Assembly: GCF_024362695.1 (NCBI RefSeq)
Contig: NC_065408.1
Span: forward strand, 16,985,518 to 17,049,517
DNA length: 64,000 bases
Origin: Pectinophora gossypiella
Taxonomy: Eukaryota > Arthropoda > Insecta > Lepidoptera > Gelechiidae
Direction: 5' to 3'
The translations under genes and the position numbers were made by a program. Numbering within the stretch: position 1 is the stretch's first letter; every line of letters starts with the position of its first letter. Below the pieces are notes generated by a model. It was given only the letters and a program-made list of their open reading frames with translations, was not told the origin of the DNA and did not search any database. Below are positions 33,839 to 44,734 of the stretch, piece by piece.

Positions 33839-34039
33839 TCACTACATAGTATAAAACAAAGTCGCTTTTTCTGTCCCTATATCACTTTTTACGCTTATAT
33901 CTTTAAAACTTCGCAACGGATTTTGATTTGGTTTTTTGTAATAGATAGAGTGATTCAAGAGGAAGGTTTATATGTATAATAAAATCCATTAAATACTGGA
34001 GAAATAGTGTTATTTTTGAGGTTTTCATGGGTCGCTAGT
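33839..34039 (+). mobile_element. Non-autonomous Helitron-like element, copy 1
   Basis: 5' end TC in tcactacatagtataaaac preceded by A; 3' end ctagt in gggtcgctagt followed by T, as Helitrons require. Body matches 54004-54270 in inverse. The 3' hairpin region is deleted here. Confidence 0.65.
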
Positions 34040-34414
34040 TAACTAAATAAAATACAACCCGAACTGACCAGCTCTGTCTAAACCAAACCGTTACAATCCC
34101 ACAACTTTACATTTACACATCACCTAACTCTTACCACTAATCTTATAGAAGCCATTTTAAACTCCCCATCATAACATCTTACTGCGACATCTTAATGTCA
34201 CTGTCATTCGTAGATTATGCAAAGTGGTTGTAAGATAATTTCTTTTTCTATTACCATAATGCGCGCGAGTGTTTGGTGTAACCAAATTGTCGTGGGAAAG
34301 GCTAACATGGGTTAGCGGTTTAGACGGCTTAGAGTTACGTAGATGGTAGATTGATTTTGTATAGGAATATTTAAAATTGCATATATGTTATGCAATCCAG
34401 GCTCACGGCTTTAT
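34040..34414. other. Nothing recognised
   Basis: No gene or repeat recognised. Some codon-like GC content at 34255-34330 but no supported ORF. Confidence 0.4.
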
Positions 34415-34670
34415 TATTACCTCAACTTCGTAAAGGCCAGTCATAGGATGGGTGACCACAAAAAACAAAGAAAGTTTTTATATTGAGCTCCTCCGTGCTG
34501 CGGAAGGCACGTTAAGCCGCTGGTCCCGGCTGCATTAGCAGTCGTTAATAACTACCAATCCGCACTGGGCCCGCGTGGTGGTTTAAGGCCCAATCTCCCT
34601 ATCAATCCATAAGGAAGGCCCGTGCCCCAGCAGTGGGGACGTTAATTGGCTGGTGATGATGATGATGATG
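34415..34670 (+). mobile_element. Family 2 SINE
   Basis: Begins in the 5S-like part (aaggccagtcataggatggg, tgaccac), then the body tgcggaaggcacgttaagcc and the tail cagtggggacgttaattggc, and ends in a (gat)n run. The tRNA-like head is degenerate. Confidence 0.8.
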
Positions 34671-34759
34671 AGGGTAACTTCCAACTAGTCAAATCGGCTT
34701 GTACGCTTGTACCGGCTTGATAAGACCTGCGGACAAGTCCGAATTAGATTTGTTTCGTT

Positions 34760-34985
34760 GCTCAGCTCGAGCCAAAACATACAGGTTAGGTCACACACCT
34801 CCTAAAATGCATTTCTCGAGAATGTGGGTTTCCTCACGATGTTTTCTTTCACCGCTGGGCACGTGATAATCATTTATGATCCAAACATGAATTCGAAAAC
34901 GAATTCGACAATCATTGCTTTAAGCCTGTGCTGGATTCGAACCTGCGAGCTCAAAGTGAGAGGCAAGCGTTCTACCACGCCTTTA
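34760..34985 (-). mobile_element. SINE family 3, copy 1
   Basis: On the minus strand a tRNA-like head (tagaacgcttgcctctcact, B box ggttcgaatcc at 34930-34945). The body includes the complement of gtgggtttcctcacgatgtt and taggtcacacacct. Copies at 41150, 50880 and 56030. Confidence 0.75.
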
Positions 34986-35269
34986 AAGAGGACATCAAAA
35001 AATGTCTTCTTTAAAACATCGTCACCAAAAACTGAATACTCAAAAGACCAAAGCCGTGGGTTAAGCTAGTCCAATATGCGGGCACGTTCATTTGTTTATG
35101 GACACGTGTGGTGTCAAATTTCAGTCATATCAAGTAACTTACGTTTTGTTTTAGTCACTTTACAAACAAGGGTGTTGATGCATACTTTGTGGAGTCTTCC
35201 ATATTGTTTAAACTCAGTTTTGATAGGTTTTGTGGGAACGTACGAGTGGAGTGTTGAAATGTAAGGGTC

Positions 35270-35375
35270 ATCATCACTAATTCAAGAGCCACGCTCTTGT
35301 CGGTGTAGCATTCTCCATGCTACTTTTTAGGGAAAAATATCACAGGGGATTCCCTCTTGCCTTCCGCCCTTATGT
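35270..35375 (-). repeat. Repeat H fragment
   Basis: aagagccacgctcttgtcgg and atgctactttttagggaaaa, as at 12285. Confidence 0.65.
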
Positions 35376-35389
35376 CTTTAAAAATATTT

Positions 35390-35774
35390 TTAAACTTCTT
35401 GAAAGGTGAACCTATTTTTTGTACCTTTGATGGGTTTGCTCTTGGCCCAAGACTTGCCCGAAGGCATTGAAGGGGCTTAAGGTGGAGCTCGCCCAGAAGT
35501 GCTCACTCTGGCCTTGAAAGCACCCGGGTTATATGCATTCGGAAATACAGAAGACGGCAGAGAATTCCACTCCTCCATGATAGATATGGGCCAGTACTGG
35601 TTGGAGGCCGAGGAAATGGATTCTGGTAGGGCTCTAGCTAGGACATCACCGATTGAGAAATTGGTCAGTGTGCTGCGGAACGGAAGGCGATCGGAGCAAC
35701 CACCGTTCTACACGCCCTATCTATGGAGTAATGAAGGCGATTACTCCACCGACAAGAGCGCAGCACTTAAATAA
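35390..35774 (+). pseudogene. Repeat-borne ORF (repeat H family), 91 residues
   Basis: Open from 35499 to the TAA ending at 35774: VLTLALKAPGLYAFGNTEDG region, then EFHSSMIDMGQYWLEAEEMD and SNEGDYSTDKSAALK. The end accgacaagagcg matches the tip of repeat H, so this is a coding-looking part of the same element. Function unknown; no RT or transposase motif seen. Confidence 0.5.
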
Positions 35775-36113
35775 AGAGAGAGATACTAGTACTCATGCAG
35801 ACGCGTTTAACAATATAAAATTCAACTACATAAATACATTTCAACTTACTTACTAAAATAAACGAAAACCTACTTAATAAATTATATCTCCTTCCTTCCC
35901 TCACTCTGACTGAACTGAAGCGTCGTCCCTCACAATCTACTGAGACAAGAAAGTGTTTTGTTTTAAATTAAATGTAAGGAAGATCGCTCACTGCTAAATC
36001 GAAGCGAGAAGGCGTTCTCTCCTCCACATGGTTTTAAGTACCAACTTTTTCAAACAATTTTCAGTCACAGATTTATCTATCGGGATTTCTTCCTTCTGGT
36101 TTAGCTATACAAT

Positions 36114-36484
36114 GGTGCTATTCCTGTAAATACCATCTAATTTTATTTTAAGTTATATCTGTCATTTTCGTATCTGCCGAAACGGAAAGGGACGGGTAAT
36201 CGACAAGCATAAAATTTATGGAACACACGTAAATTTTAAGCACAAATCTAAAACAACCGTCTAAAAATTTTACATTGGCCCGACAGAATTAAGTTGACAG
36301 CACACGTCAAACGGGTTGCATACCAGCGAGATACCTTTTTGGTTCGCCCGGGTTATTCATTAATTTACTCATTCGTCCTAAAATTAAGAGCTGTCAATCA
36401 TCCGTCCCTTTCCTTTTCGGCGGATAAGAAAATGACAGGTATAACTTAAAGTAAAATTAGGAGGTGTCTGCAGGAATCGGGGCC
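36114..36484 (+). mobile_element. Fold-back element family K, copy 1
   Basis: Arms: left attcctgtaaataccatcta with tctgccgaaacggaaaggga; right tccctttccttttcggcgga with gaggtgtctgcaggaatcgg. Inverted arms of about 85 bases around an interior with ttaagttgacagcacacgtc. No transposase. Confidence 0.8.
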
Positions 36485-36486
36485 AT

Positions 36487-36807
36487 TGGTGTTGATTCCA
36501 GTACACACCATCTAATTTTATTTTAAGTCATACCTGTCATTTCCTTACCCGCAGAAAAGAAAAGGGACGGGTCATCGAAAGGTATAAAATTTTTTTTAGG
36601 CAGAAGTTTAAAAAAACAAACAATATCCTGACAGAATTAAGTTGACAGCACATGTTAAACGGACTACATATGCGCGAGATGCCCGGGTTATTCATTAATT
36701 TTAAAATTAACAGTTGTCAATCATTCGTCCCTTTCCTTTTCGGCGGATAAGAAAATGACAGGTATAAATTAAAATAAAATTAGGATGCGTCTGCAGTAAT
36801 CGGGGCC
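36487..36807 (+). mobile_element. Fold-back element family K, copy 2, head-to-tail with copy 1
   Basis: Starts about 2 bases after copy 1 with ttgattccagtacacaccat. Same arms and interior (ttaagttgacagcacatgtt) with deletions, ending tctgcagtaatcggggcc. Confidence 0.8.
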
Positions 36808-37409
36808 AATAAAGTACGTGTGGAACGGTAACTCTTCGCCGGCAACAATTTGTAATACACAAACATGGTAAGCATGAGATTTTTATATGGAATGCCTGGT
36901 GTGTGGTCTAGCCTGGTGCCCAGATGGGAGCGAAACTCGTCCCTGGATCTTATTTCTGAAAGGTTGTTTATGTCCTGAATTGCATATAAAATGCTCAAAA
37001 GGGCATTACAGGTTGAAAATAGAATTCCATTAAAAAAGTTATGGATGTCGGGTATTTTTTTTCGATTGGACAGTTCACAACTGGTCGTGTAAGTATATAA
37101 TTTACATTTTCACCTGGCAATCGCCTCTCCTTTGCTATGGGCAACCTGCTCAAATGTCGCATTCGAAATATTTGTCAGACAAAAGTAACACGAGCATTCT
37201 TCCATTAGTCAAATTAAACGTAGCGTTGTGAGTGTTCACTTCAGAGATATATTATTGTTTAAGAATCATTAGTAATATTTTGAAGTAGATTTTAGATTGG
37301 TAAGTACTGCGTTTATTATGGCACGAGGGCAACTTAGTTTAATGAGACTTTGCACCCTCAGAGCTGTTGACTTAAATGCTGAAACCCGAATCTGAAACCA
37401 TTCTCCTAC
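36808..37409. other. Nothing recognised
   Basis: AT-rich stretch. No supported gene. Confidence 0.4.
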
Positions 37410-37620
37410 AGTCGCTTCGCCGTTGAACGGTCCACCGACAGATCGTTACGTATATGAGTGTTTCCACGACAGTACCTTTCGACTATGAACAATTCGCCGA
37501 CAGAATGTTTCGCTTGCGTGTGTTTGACGATAGAACCTTTAGTCTATGAACGATTCGCCGACAGAACCTTTCAACGGTACACGAGCCGCCGACTCCCGTT
37601 TCATCGTCGAACTGTTCGCC
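37410..37620. repeat. Degenerate minisatellite, unit about 60 bp
   Basis: Units beginning at 37467 and 37527 share acctttcgactatgaac and attcgccgacagaa, with more diverged units either side (gccgttgaacggtccaccga, cctttcaacggtacacgagc). Confidence 0.6.
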
Positions 37621-37729
37621 TAAATATATAGAAAATTTTCAATATTATACTCATGTTCATATCACTCAATGGCCATACCGGGCAGCTTCGCAGCCAGGGT
37701 CACTACCAACTTATTATTCTTCCCATTAG

Positions 37730-37785
37730 TCCGGCCAAGTAGGTAATGCCATTTGCGGTAAGTCTATAATAAGTAAAATAGAAGA
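37730..37785 (-). repeat. Dispersed repeat A fragment
   Basis: ccggccaagtaggtaatgcc and gcggtaagtctataataagt. Confidence 0.65.
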
Positions 37786-37789
37786 AAAA

Positions 37790-38045
37790 AAGACACATTA
37801 GAGATCTTGTCCGTGCGTCACCCAACAGGGTCCACATAATATCAGCGTCGTGGTTCACGCCGCGACTTGTGCTGAGTGAGGCCCTTTTATATCAGGACGT
37901 CCACCACCACCTTATGATCATTTCGACAACCATCCGTCTTGCTTTTTTGTAATTGTTTAGTGGAAATTTGATATGATGATGTTGTCTTTATTTTTGTGTG
38001 TGGCGCCCTTTTATAATAAACTATTTCTATTCTATTCTACTTTTT
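37790..38045 (+). mobile_element. LINE 3' UTR with ttcta tail
   Basis: Contains cacccaacagggtccacata and ggcccttttatatcagga and ends in ttctattctattcta, a short tandem tail typical of non-LTR elements. 5'-truncated. Confidence 0.5.
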
Positions 38046-38299
38046 ACGAAACGTCAAAATGATTACTCATCTGTGAGTATACGTACAAATACGCGCAAGT
38101 GCGAATAAATCTAAGTCTAGGTATTAATAAACTAATCTCAGCCGAGACTGCCCTCAAGATCATGCTAAGGTCCCTGTTTTATAAGAATCTTATTAATCCA
38201 CCCTATGAGAAATACTTATACCTACACGTCTGACGTCATCAATAAACGTGGTAACACGTCATGCTCTTTGTTATGTGCTTCTTAATTAATCGTATCACA

Positions 38300-38600
38300 A
38301 CACTAATTTAAGAGCCACGCTCTTGTCGGTGTAGCACTCTCCATTCTTGTCTATCAAAGACTAATTTCTTCACTTTCTTATAAGACATGACGTTCGGCTT
38401 CTCTAAGTACCTGACAGAGGCAGCAGTAACTGTCAGTACTGTTCAGAGGCGGAGGACAGGAGTCTTTGAAATATACTTCTCTGGGCGCCATTCTACTCGC
38501 GTCAGATAGCGTACTCCGGAGCGTAAGGCAAGAGGGAAACCACTGCCCTATTTTTCCCTAAAAAAAGTAGCATGGAAAATTAATCATATACCGGTCCAAA
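38300..38600. repeat. Repeat H, two pieces in opposite orientation
   Basis: Left piece aagagccacgctcttgtcgg (minus sense) and right piece gcggaggacaggagtc...cactgccctatttttcccta (plus sense) face each other with unrelated sequence between. Confidence 0.6.
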
Positions 38601-38624
38601 ATGTAAATATAATACTGTATGTTC

Positions 38625-38938
38625 CTTCTTCTTCCATCGAGTGGGTTGTGAGGTGGAGTACCAACCTCATCAACCCTGGTGTCGGGGTTAGTATTGAGCC
38701 GCTAAAAGCCCCTGACATGGCTCATGTAACGACTACTTACATCAGTGAGTAGTAACCGGGAGCAACAGCTTAACGAGCCTTCCGAAGCACGGATCATCTT
38801 ACTTTCGGACAATCAGGTGATCAGCCTGTAATGTTCTAACCAAACTAGAGACCCCAAAGTAATTTTTGTGATATGTCCCCACCGGGATTCAAACCCAGGA
38901 CCTCCGGATCGTGAGCCCAACGCTCAACCACTATAAAA
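38625..38938 (-). mobile_element. Family 1 SINE
   Basis: Tail gagtgggttgtgaggtggag, body ccttccgaagcacgg, head complement gggattcaaacccaggacct and gctcaaccacta. Nearly full length. Confidence 0.85.
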
Positions 38939-39504
38939 TAAATAATAAAAAATAATCCAACATAAACGCTGTCATTCCATGAACAGATAAATTTGGCGCC
39001 GATGTCTTCGGACAGTTCGGACAATCCGCATGTCAGTCGTCTCTTCTAATTGGCGACGAGCTCTCGTGCTTTTTATAGAAATGAGCTGTGGGTAAATATC
39101 GTTTTAAGTAAACGGGTAAAGTAAGTGATAAAGTTAATCCCAAAGTTAGCTAGTTAGTTAGTTAGTTGGTATCATTTTTTGATAAAATACTAACCCTATA
39201 CATTATATTAATTATTAAAATAGTTAACTTATCTACATATACCTACATTCATTCCAACACAAACACGCAAACAAACCCAACCACACACACATACACACAC
39301 TCAAGAATACCTATAATTTTACGTGATTGTCTTTTGATTTTCTTCTTTATCGGATCTTTATAGTGTTAATAGGGATCAGTCCATCGAATAATATAACACC
39401 AGCTGTCCATCATCTAAAAAGACACAATCAAATAATGTTAAGTAATATTATTTCATGCCGGTCATATTTTTTAGTTACGTTTTATTACGTATAAGTATCT
39501 ATGC

Positions 39505-39665
39505 CATCTTCTTATCGTGTGGGTTGTGAGGTGGAATACCAACCTCATCATCGTTAGATGAGCCATATTCGGGGGTCTTTAGCGGCTCAATAGTAACCCT
39601 GACACCAGGGTTGATGGGGTTAGTAATCCACCCACACCTCACAACCCACACGATAGAAGAAGAAG
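39505..39665. repeat. Two family 1 SINE tails head to head
   Basis: A minus-oriented tail (cgtgtgggttgtgaggtgga, 39518) meets a plus-oriented tail ending acacctcacaacccacacga (39632), joined by ttagatgagccatattcggg. Together they form an inverted repeat with arms of about 40 bases. Confidence 0.75.
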
Positions 39666-39849
39666 GTATATAAATGTATACCTAGTATATTTACAAATTA
39701 TAATTATAAAATATACCTTTAGTAGTATTTCAATGGCATCTAATATTAACTTTTGGGTGTAAAGTTGCCCATCTCTAGTTGTATCAGATTTAATAGCGAG
39801 CGGAAATCTTTGAAATTGATATTTCCTAATGTCGCTGGTTGGAGATGAT

Positions 39850-40150
39850 TTATAGACGCTTAAGGTGATCCGTTTTCCATACAAAAGTTGATGCACTACT
39901 ACAGGAAAATGGATAGAGGAATATTGTTTTAAAACCGATAAATAGTAATATTTTGGTGAATTATTTTCGCAAACTAACAAAAATTTAGTACCTGAAGTAC
40001 CATATTTCAGCCCCTCAATTTTGACCAATTCTACATTTGTACTGGTGCAGATTACAGTGTATTTGCTGAGCGTGTAGAGGTGTCAATGTTAGTTTGTGTG
40101 CGTGATAGGATATTTCTCTAAAGGCTTTGACTGCTTGACAAGCGTATAAA
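39850..40150 (+). repeat. Dispersed repeat G, copy 2
   Basis: Inverse of 7340-7670 with about 85-90% identity by eye (aaaagttgatgcactactac, taatattttggtgaattatt, gtgtatttgctgagcgtgta). Confidence 0.7.
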
Positions 40151-40261
40151 ATGCCGGTGACAATTTATAAAAAAAATTGTATAAAGAGAATAAATGTAAA
40201 TAAAAAACTAAAAATACTACAATCTGAGAAAAGGAATATTGGAAAAATATTTTTATTTAGA

Positions 40262-40330
40262 CGCATATTGGTGCTAATTCCTGTAAACACCAGCATTTTT
40301 TTTTTACATTTATTTTTATTTAATCTTATC
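40262..40330. repeat. Solo end of element K, degenerate
   Basis: ggtgctaattcctgtaaacacc matches the K left end; no partner arm. Confidence 0.4.
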
Positions 40331-40344
40331 GCATATAAAAGTAA

Positions 40345-40440
40345 GTAAGTACGCAATGCAAACAAATGTCAAGTAGTAATATTGCTTTCTTAGATGAATT
40401 GCTTCTATGTGGCCATTTTAACACCCCAGGTTAAAATGCC
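40345..40440. mobile_element. MITE family B, half copy
   Basis: aagtacgcaatgcaaacaaa, tagtaatattgctttcttag and ctatgtggccattttaacac: one arm and the centre. Confidence 0.7.
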
Positions 40441-41044
40441 CACATAGAAGAATATTTTCTATCACATCACAACAATGTCCCTACTCATACTCCTCAAAGC
40501 TTTCAATTCCACTGCATTTGTTTGGTTGTTTGGGTTATTTATGTGAAATAAAAATAAAATATTGTCTGTCCATCTCTAAAATACCAGCGATGTTCTGCAA
40601 ACGACAAATCGGTATTATTCCCGACAGGTTCGCAAAATGTTATTTTGTTTTTGAAGTTTATTTTATTTATTAGGATGTGTTTGGACGTGAATGGATTACG
40701 GTGGACTTTGACTATTTTTAGGTTTTAGTCCATTTTAGTGGAACATTTTATGACATGGTTTTTGTTTTACTGGATTTGTTTTGAACATGGGGCTTAATGT
40801 TCCCATACAGATTGTTAAGAAACATACGCACTCTTTTTGACAATAGTTAAATTGCCATTTGAAGCAAATCTACAATAATTTAATCAAATATTTACGCAAA
40901 TACGCGCAATCAGAACCTGCAATTCTGCATGGAATAATGGTCCGTGACACAAAACAGATAAGATCGATTTCTGTATTGTTAATTTGAAAAATTCCGATGA
41001 CGTCATCACAAGAATTCGGCACAATGTTACTTGAATTTTTCAAA

Positions 41045-41145
41045 TTATTGTAACAAAAACTATATTGCAATTTGACATTTGCGCAAATAAAAATAAGTGC
41101 GCAATGTCAGCAAATGTCCAATAGCAATATTGTGATTATATTTTC
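41045..41145. mobile_element. MITE family B, truncated both ends
   Basis: attgcaatttgacatttgcg, then aagtgcgcaatgtcagc and inverse aatagcaatattgtg. Outer termini missing. Confidence 0.65.
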
Positions 41146-41149
41146 AACC

Positions 41150-41350
41150 ACCTTAGGTTAGATCACATACCTACGAAACGCATTTCTCACAAGGAATGTG
41201 GGTTTCTTCAAAATGTTTTCCTTCACCGCTAAGCACGTGATAATCATTTATGAATGAATTAGTAAACAAATTCGAAGATCATTGTTTTAGGACCATCCTG
41301 GAATTCAAACCTGCGGCCAATAAGAGTCAAGCGTTATTCCAATAGGGCTT
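41150..41350 (-). mobile_element. SINE family 3, copy 2
   Basis: ttagatcacatacctacgaa, gcatttctcac, gtgataatcatttatgaatg and ggaattcaaacctgcggcc as in 34760-34985. Confidence 0.7.
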
Positions 41351-42014
41351 TCACGGGTGCAAATAATAAAACGTGCGAGTCAAAATACAAAATTAAATAG
41401 CAGATGTCATATCTCTTCGAATATTCTTTCCAAACAGAAGTTACAAAGGCTTAAGATTTCCAACAAACATTTCAAATGCTCGAGCACCTCTAGATCGACC
41501 ATAGACATTTCTAATAGTCCTCAAGTCCCCTTGAAATTGAAGCAAACAGTTTTACGCCATTGTCCACTTCGATTCACATTGTTATTTTGACAACAAACTT
41601 ACGTTTACACCAGAAAAAGATAGAATTCAACCTTAAAAATATCGCGATAAAGACCAGACGAATAGCAAACCCGGGGACGTTTTTCGTTCGTGACGTAACC
41701 ATGGAAACGGGAGCCGTAAGAGATTTTTTTCTATTCGACTATTGTAATTTAATTTTTATTACAATGAATATAAGAGTTGTAAAAATAACGCGATTTTTCT
41801 TTGGAAAACAAATTGTGGAAAATCCCTCCTGATTATTTTGATGTGTAGATTTCTCTTGTTTATTCTGTGTTTGAAAAACATAATGCAAAATAAGTTTGAT
41901 AGCATATTGAATTCGACTTTGTGAGTTTGAATCATAATAATAATTATGTAGCTACTTATTGTATTGATATAATTTGTTCTCCAGGATTTGTGCCCTGTAA
42001 ATAGGAGTCCAGGT

Positions 42015-42174
42015 GGGGTTAAAATGGCCACATCGAAACAATTCAGCTAAGAAAGCAATATTGCTATTTGACATTTGCGCATAATATAATAGTATGTGCG
42101 CAATGCAAACAAATGTCAAATAGCAATATTGCTTTTTTAGATGAATGGCTTGGATGTGGCCATTTTAACCCCCC
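42015..42174. mobile_element. MITE family B, best copy (about 160 bp)
   Basis: Inverted ends ggggttaaaatggccacatc and gatgtggccattttaacccc. Inner arms agcaatattgctatttgaca and inverse. Centre gcgcataatataatagtatgtgcgc. Non-autonomous, strongly fold-back. Confidence 0.88.
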
Positions 42175-42195
42175 CCCCAGGTTGCCGTAGGAGTA

Positions 42196-42420
42196 CGCAT
42201 GGGTGTTAGTGAGTTGATATCAAGTGAAATTATCTGTCTAAAAATTCATGAAAATTTTTTTTGTTTTTTTTTTGTTTAAATAATTTTAGTTCCATACTTT
42301 TGCGACTAAAAATTCCATTTGACCAATGTCAAGACTGACTTGACTGGGATGATACTCAGAATCATGGTTTCAGTCATTCCTCAAAGTTTTCGTTACGATG
42401 TCACTAACACCAATTATAAG
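42196..42420. mobile_element. Fold-back MITE family F, copy 2
   Basis: Left arm gggtgttagtgagttgatatc has an internal deletion; right arm ends cgttacgatgtcactaacac. Starts about 20 bases after the family B element. Confidence 0.7.
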
Positions 42421-42439
42421 CTGTTTGTTTTATATATAA

Positions 42440-42640
42440 TAATGTTTGTATCTACCTTACTTAACCTGCTTTAACCTACCTACTTACTTAATTCTTGATT
42501 TTTATAATTGTAAAAGGGTAAATAACTTAGCCACTATTAGGTGGAGACTTGTAATTAGCCTTTAGTTATTGTCTGGTTATTATGTTAGAAAATGTATATG
42601 GCCGTAAGTCTTCCTCAAAATAAATAAATAAATAAATAAC
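42440..42640 (+). mobile_element. LINE 3' tail ending (aaat)n
   Basis: gccgtaagtcttcctcaaaa followed by ataaataaataaataaataa, a tandem tail typical of non-LTR elements; ORF absent. Confidence 0.5.
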
Positions 42641-42844
42641 GAATATTTTGCTACTTTATGTACCTACTAATACAAGTATATAACCAAGTTAGTTTAGTTA
42701 CAAACTTGTTATTTTTGTGTTTGTTATATTACAAGAATACATCGCGGGTCACGACGGAAATCTAAATTGTGCTCGCTCCACTACAAACGAGTTAAGGAGA
42801 GTGTTCAATGTCTTAATCCATATTTTTGCATAATAATATGATTC

Positions 42845-43035
42845 TTCTTCTATCGTGTGGATTGTGAGGTGAATTGCCAACCCCATCAACCCTGGGGTCA
42901 GGGTTATTACCGCCATAGGCCCCTGACATGACTCATGTAACGACTACGTACTTACATCAGTAAGTAATAACCGGGACCAACGGCTTAACGTGCCTTCCGA
43001 ATCATGGATCTTTTTACTTTTTGTACAGCAGGTGA
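42845..43035 (-). mobile_element. Family 1 SINE, head missing
   Basis: Tail tcgtgtggattgtgaggtga, ccctgacatgactcatgtaa, and body ccgggaccaacggcttaacg; ends in the body. Confidence 0.8.
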
Positions 43036-43254
43036 AGATGATGGTGATGATGATCGAGTACTAGCCTTGTCTCGTCCCATAAGTCCACAAGGGGCTTAAC
43101 ATTGAAATATCTTGGACAGAATATTCTCAGGCGCCGTTATCTAGTTGTCCACAATAAATCGTTCAGCTGAGGATGTCCTGCTGTGACGGTCCATTTCCAT
43201 GTTCTTGTGCAAAAACAACTTGTTTTGGACTTTTTGTGTATTTGATAAGAGCCA

Positions 43255-43310
43255 TCAGCGCTCCCCATTTGCCTGGCGAAGTTTATGCCATCTGAGGTAA
43301 ACTAGAAGAT
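43255..43310 (-). repeat. Dispersed repeat A fragment
   Basis: cagcgctccccatttgcctg and ccatctgaggtaaact. Confidence 0.6.
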
Positions 43311-43434
43311 ATGAATGAAATTATTATTATTAGATAGAAATAAGAAGATATTAATGCATGGGATTAACTGTTTGAGAACTGATATTAGGCAGCTAAATTA
43401 CTCAATTGTATACCAATATTTTATGTTTTTTTTT

Positions 43435-43605
43435 TAAAGAACGTCTAGGGCTCTGTGCCGAGGTTTTTCTTGCAGCTTCTTTTCTGAAGAAGCTGCAGTA
43501 GTTTTAGGCGGATTAGACGTTCGTTATGTAAAAATTGACGATTCAAAGTGTAACTATGTTACCAACTGAATAAAGATATTTTTGAATTTGAATTTGAATT
43601 AAACC
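43435..43605 (+). mobile_element. LINE 3' UTR with TTTGAA tail, copy 2
   Basis: gtttttcttgcagcttctttt, gcagtagttttaggcggatt and tttttgaatttgaatttgaa. Inverse partner at 12635-12790. It faces the Jockey-like LINE tail to tail. Confidence 0.7.
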
Positions 43606-43639
43606 TACGTCAAAAATTTCGTTTGGATAATACATGAAA

Positions 43640-44725
43640 TCAGAAATCAGAATCATTTATTCAATGTAATTATCATGGATAAACTTGTTGAAGGTCAATG
43701 TAACATTTTTGAATTTACGTCATTTCGCAAGGTGTTATGGCTGAGGAGAAGAAATGACAAGAAACTGCAACAGCAACACATCTTTTAAAAACCAATGAGG
43801 ATATACATTACAAGTTATTTAATAACTAGAGGAACACATTCAATACCAGACATTTTTATCATTTAGGTAGTCATTAATCTTATAATAAGCTTTTTTTACA
43901 TAAAGTAAGCTTCACGTGAGCTTTAAATTTATTTTCTGACAAATTTAAAATATTATCTGGTATTTTATTGTAAAAACGTATACATAACCCCAAAAAAGAT
44001 GAATTTAATTTACTTAATCTAGAATTTTGAATAGCAATTTTATGTTTATTTCTTGTATTGTAAGTATGCCTTTCACAGTTTCTCGGAAGGAGAGATAAGT
44101 TTTTACGTACATACATAATGTTTTCATATATATATTGACTTGCGACCGTCAGTATATTTATTTCTTTAAACAGCTCCCTCAAAGAGTCCCGACAACGCAG
44201 CTTATAAATAGCGCGAACTGCTCTTTTTTGAATGATGAAAATAGTTTCTACATCAGCGGCTCGACCCCACAGCAAAATACCGTAAGACATTATGCTGTGG
44301 AAGTAGCTGAAGTAGACAAGTCTAGCAGTGGGTACATCTGTGAGTTGTCGGATCCTTCTGACGGCATATGCTGCTGAACTTAGCTTGCCCGCTAGTGATA
44401 CAATATGTGGGCCCCATTGAAGTTTTGAATCTACAGTAATTCCTAAGAAAACTGTGTGTTCAACAAAATCTAGTTTCTCGTCGTTAATTTTAATGTTATT
44501 ATTTACTTTCTTTACGTTTGGTAGAACAAATTTAATACACTTCGTTTTCTTAGCATTTAGAACTAGGTTATTTACTGTAAACCAACTTAGAACCTGCGAC
44601 ACAGCGCTGTTTGCTTCGTCAAATTCCTCTAACTTTCTGTCGATTTTAAATATAAGAGAAGTGTCATCCGCGAACAGCACAATGTCAGCTTGGTTCTGTA
44701 GCAGCTGTCAGCAGTGTTCTTGAGT
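43640..44725 (-). pseudogene. Jockey-like LINE, 5'-truncated reverse transcriptase plus 3' UTR
   Basis: Minus-strand ORF 44680-43880 (266 residues) starts in the RT palm with VLFADDTSLIF. It continues with LVLNAKKTKCIKF, FLGITVDSKLQWGPH, SYGILLWGRA, IQKRAVRAIYKL and RHTYNTRNKHKIAI to a stop, the C-terminal half of Jockey-clade ORF2. The 3' UTR runs to about 43640, ending tgaataaatgattctgattt. The endonuclease and the first RT motifs are missing, so it cannot mobilise itself. The 3' half is uninterrupted, which suggests a fairly recent insertion. Confidence 0.88.
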
Positions 44726-44734
44726 TGGCAATAC

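Noticed and set aside
39639..40028. 129-residue minus-strand frame
   Set aside because: Lies on SINE tail and dispersed repeat G; the homologous copy at 7340 does not keep the frame.
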